From assembly GCA_964640435.1 (NCBI GenBank), contig CAZXFJ010000044.1, forward strand, positions 1-7,132: a stretch of DNA of 7,132 nucleotides, written 5' to 3'. Shown piece after piece: positions 4,900-7,132 of the stretch. Position 1 is the first letter of the stretch. Each line of letters opens with the position of its first letter. Under the pieces are notes generated by a model. The model saw only the letters and a list, made by a program, of their open reading frames with translations, searched no databases and was not told the DNA's origin. Origin of the DNA: GWA1-39-11 sp964640435 (lineage in GTDB: Bacteria > Patescibacteriota > Microgenomatia > Levybacterales > GWA1-39-11). Made by a program: the position numbers and the translations under genes.

Positions 4900-7132
4900 A
4901 TGAGAATAGGTTTTTTCACCGATGGTTATCTTCCGCAGCCAAATGGTGTTGCAACAAGCGTCTATGAGACAGCAAAAGAGCTTGAGCGTCGTGGACACGA
5001 AGTTTTTGTAATAGCACCAAAATACCCAGGATATAAAGACACCAGCAAAAATGTTATTAGGCTCACCTCTATTAATGTTAACGAGGCAGTAAAAATAAGG
5101 GTAGCAATTACTCTTCCCGACAAAGACATGAGGCAGGTTTTGTCAAATGAGTATGACATTATTCATGGTCATGCTGGTGGCCCAATAACTCTTCTTGGCT
5201 GGGAAGTAGCAAGAAACAAGAAGGTTCCATATGTTGTAACTTATCACACCATGTGGAGTCGTTACACGCACTACTTCCTAAAGGGAAAGGTTGTAACTCC
5301 TAAAATGATGGAAAGGGCAACAAAAATTTTTGGAAATGCTGTTGATTTTCTTATTGCACCAACTGGACGCGTTGAGAAAGAGCTCCGGTCATATGGCGTA
5401 AAAACACCAATTAAGGTCATACCGAGCGGAGTGGATCTTGAGGAGTTCGCAAAAGCCAAAAAGGGTGTTTTAAGAAAAAGGCTTGGTCTAAAAAATGAAC
5501 CCATCGTTCTGTTTGTTGGAAGGCTTGGGAAAGAGAAAATGACCGATTTTATTATAAAAAGCTTCTCAGAAGTTCTTCTAAAAGAACCGAAAGCGCAACT
5601 CGTCATCGCGGGCGACGGTGAGGAAAGAGATCATCTGGAAGGCCTCTGTGGCAACCTAAAAATCGATGAAAACGTTCACTTCTTGGGCGATACGGATCAG
5701 TCAAAAATGCGCGAAATATATAAAGACGCAGATGTTTTTGTTTTTGCCTCCAAAACTGAAACTCAAGGGCTTGTTGTTCCAGAAGCACTTGCAGCAGGAC
5801 TTCCTGTCGTTGTTAACAACGATCCAGCGTTTGATTATATAGAAAATGGGCACAATGGGTTTCGTGTTGATCTTAAAGAAGACGAGTTTGCATCAAAGAT
5901 TTTGGAAATAATAAAAAGCCCAGACAAAGGCCGCGAGATGTCAAAAAATGCACAAGAAAGTGCTCAAAAATTCTCAATCAAAACAGCAGTTGACAGTCTT
6001 GAAGCTTCATATTTCGATCTTCTTGAGAAAGCAAACCGTGAAAGCGTTACTCAGATCATGAAAGAAAATGCTCGATCGGAAAACCTTTTTGTAGTGGACG
6101 TTGCCTTTTGGGCATCGGTTCTTTCCTCCCGCATTTGGTTTTTACTTTTTCCTCCCGCAGATAGCGAATACCCTACTCTTTCTTTTAGTAATCAGTCATT
6201 CGGCTTAGCAGCCATTGGGCTACTCATTTTTCTTATAGGTTTTGCAGCATTTGCTGCTAAAAGGTCTTCTGGTTTGTTTTCTTTAATTTTCATGGGCGCA
6301 GGGGTTGGGCTGGTTATCTCAGAGCTTTGGTCACTTCTGTTCTCGAGCGGAACACTGCTTGGATATTGGAATCCATTCAATGTTTTGCCTGTTCTTTTGG
6401 TTGGTCTTGTGCCGCTAATTTTTATTAGAACAAAAACAAGCGATAGGCCAAAGTTTTACATAAATGTTCCACCACAAAAACACATTAATCCAGAAAGACC
6501 CCACGCAAGCATAGTTGTACCTGCATACAATGAGGGAGAGTTTATAGAACCAACTCTTAAGAGTCTTCTAAATCAAACATACAAAAATTTTGAGCTTGTG
6601 GTTGTGGATAATAATTCAACCGACAATACTGCTGAGATTTCAAAGAAATATGGTGCTCGGGTGATTTTAGCAAAAGAAAAAGGCGTTGCGCATGCAAGAC
6701 AAACCGGGTTTATGGCCGCAAAGGGTCAAATTATCGCCTCAATTGATGCTGATTCGGTTGCTCCTGAAAACTGGCTTGAGAAAATTGTTGAAGCCTACAG
6801 CAAAAATGAAAAACTTGCGGGGTTTGGTGGACTTAACTATTTGTATTCGGGTCCTGTTACGGCAAGAGTTGCTGGGAGATTTCTTTTCCCAATATTCTGG
6901 AAGATAGACAGATTTGTGAATGGCGGCTGGAATCTGGTTGGTTTTAATATGTCAGTTCGCAAAATCTTTTTTGAAAAAATTGGAGGTTTTAATGCTGATC
7001 TTGCGATGGGAGAGGATGTAGACCTGTCGCAGAGGCTTCGAACAGTTTGTCAGGTTGGAATTAATCCAAAGCTTTTGGTTTACTCCTCTGGTCGCCGTTT
7101 CCGCTCAGGTCTTATTTCAGGTGTTTCTTCAT
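4900..7132 (+). CDS. Fused GT4 glycosyltransferase - membrane segment - GT2 glycosyltransferase (3' end cut by the window)
   Basis: One uninterrupted frame of 744 codons that runs off the window. Residues 1-380 form a GT4 (GT-B fold) enzyme: MRIGFFTDGYLPQPNGV at the start, TYHTMW (114-119), FVGRLGKEK (205-213; Arg208 and Lys213 are the likely phosphate-binding pair), LVIAGDGEE (234-242) and the EX7E pair Glu287/Glu295. The YHT-then-YTHYF pattern recalls glucosyldiacylglycerol-type synthases. Residues 396-510 contain three clear hydrophobic helices (434-453, 458-481, 494-510) and a poorer one (396-417). From about 536 a GT2 (GT-A fold) domain begins: SIVVPAYNE (538-546), VVVDNNSTDNT (568-578), the metal-binding DAD (616-618) and the acceptor-side GED (704-706). 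Four helices would leave both catalytic domains in the cytoplasm. The likely role is stepwise sugar addition to a lipid or lipid-linked glycan; donor and acceptor are unknown. The start is supported by the family N-terminus and the TATAAT six bases upstream. Confidence 0.9.
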   Translation, partial: MRIGFFTDGYLPQPNGVATSVYETAKELERRGHEVFVIAPKYPGYKDTSKNVIRLTSINVNEAVKIRVAITLPDKDMRQVLSNEYDIIHGHAGGPITLLGWEVARNKKVPYVVTYHTMWSRYTHYFLKGKVVTPKMMERATKIFGNAVDFLIAPTGRVEKELRSYGVKTPIKVIPSGVDLEEFAKAKKGVLRKRLGLKNEPIVLFVGRLGKEKMTDFIIKSFSEVLLKEPKAQLVIAGDGEERDHLEGLCGNLKIDENVHFLGDTDQSKMREIYKDADVFVFASKTETQGLVVPEALAAGLPVVVNNDPAFDYIENGHNGFRVDLKEDEFASKILEIIKSPDKGREMSKNAQESAQKFSIKTAVDSLEASYFDLLEKANRESVTQIMKENARSENLFVVDVAFWASVLSSRIWFLLFPPADSEYPTLSFSNQSFGLAAIGLLIFLIGFAAFAAKRSSGLFSLIFMGAGVGLVISELWSLLFSSGTLLGYWNPFNVLPVLLVGLVPLIFIRTKTSDRPKFYINVPPQKHINPERPHASIVVPAYNEGEFIEPTLKSLLNQTYKNFELVVVDNNSTDNTAEISKKYGARVILAKEKGVAHARQTGFMAAKGQIIASIDADSVAPENWLEKIVEAYSKNEKLAGFGGLNYLYSGPVTARVAGRFLFPIFWKIDRFVNGGWNLVGFNMSVRKIFFEKIGGFNADLAMGEDVDLSQRLRTVCQVGINPKLLVYSSGRRFRSGLISGVSS

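Noticed and set aside
4795..4998. 68-residue N-terminal extension of DnaA in the same open frame
   Set aside because: The extension has no resemblance to DnaA, covers the dnaA promoter and DnaA box, and overlaps the start of the divergent glycosyltransferase gene. The family N-terminus begins at 4794.
6603..6611. Perfect DnaA-box sequence TGTGGATAA
   Set aside because: It lies inside the GT2 domain and encodes part of the conserved VVVDNN motif, so coding constraint explains it; there is no cluster and no spacer around it.

Overview
The window looks like part of a bacterial chromosome around its replication start, probably from a Candidate Phyla Radiation (Patescibacteria) organism, perhaps of the Microgenomates type. 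The signs are AT-rich DNA, very tight packing, no convincing Shine-Dalgarno sequence at any start that can be examined, apparently leaderless starts, and a short DnaA. The phylum is inferred from style, not from a marker gene. The standard genetic code fits: no in-frame TGA occurs in any gene, and the four visible stops are TAA, TAA, TAG and TAG.

Layout. Positions 9-2220 (+) hold two genes for membrane-anchored envelope proteins, 7 bases apart. The first has an N-terminal anchor, a probable lysozyme/transglycosylase-like region and an M23 (LytM) peptidase domain. The second is a bitopic protein of unknown function with a Thr/Pro-rich stalk. Its stop codon directly abuts the stop codon of dnaN (minus strand, 2221-3324). 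Upstream of dnaN, at 3325-3459, is an AT-rich spacer with DnaA-box-like elements and a trinucleotide run resembling the DnaA-trio, a good oriC candidate. Then comes dnaA (minus strand, 3460-4794). A 105-base divergent promoter region (4795-4899) separates dnaA from a large plus-strand gene (4900 to the window edge) that encodes a GT4 glycosyltransferase, a membrane segment and a GT2 glycosyltransferase in one reading frame.

How the parts fit. dnaA and dnaN are in the order common across bacteria (dnaA-oriC-dnaN), and the dnaA promoter carries a perfect DnaA box between its -35 and -10, suggesting autoregulation. The flanking genes all concern the envelope: wall cleavage on one side, glycolipid or glycan synthesis on the other. 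Two plus-strand genes share the same start geometry, a perfect TATAAT, then six bases, then ATG, which predicts transcription starting on the A of the start codon.

No stretch over 300 bases lacks a gene. I saw no tRNA, rRNA, CRISPR array, insertion sequence or convincing intrinsic terminator.
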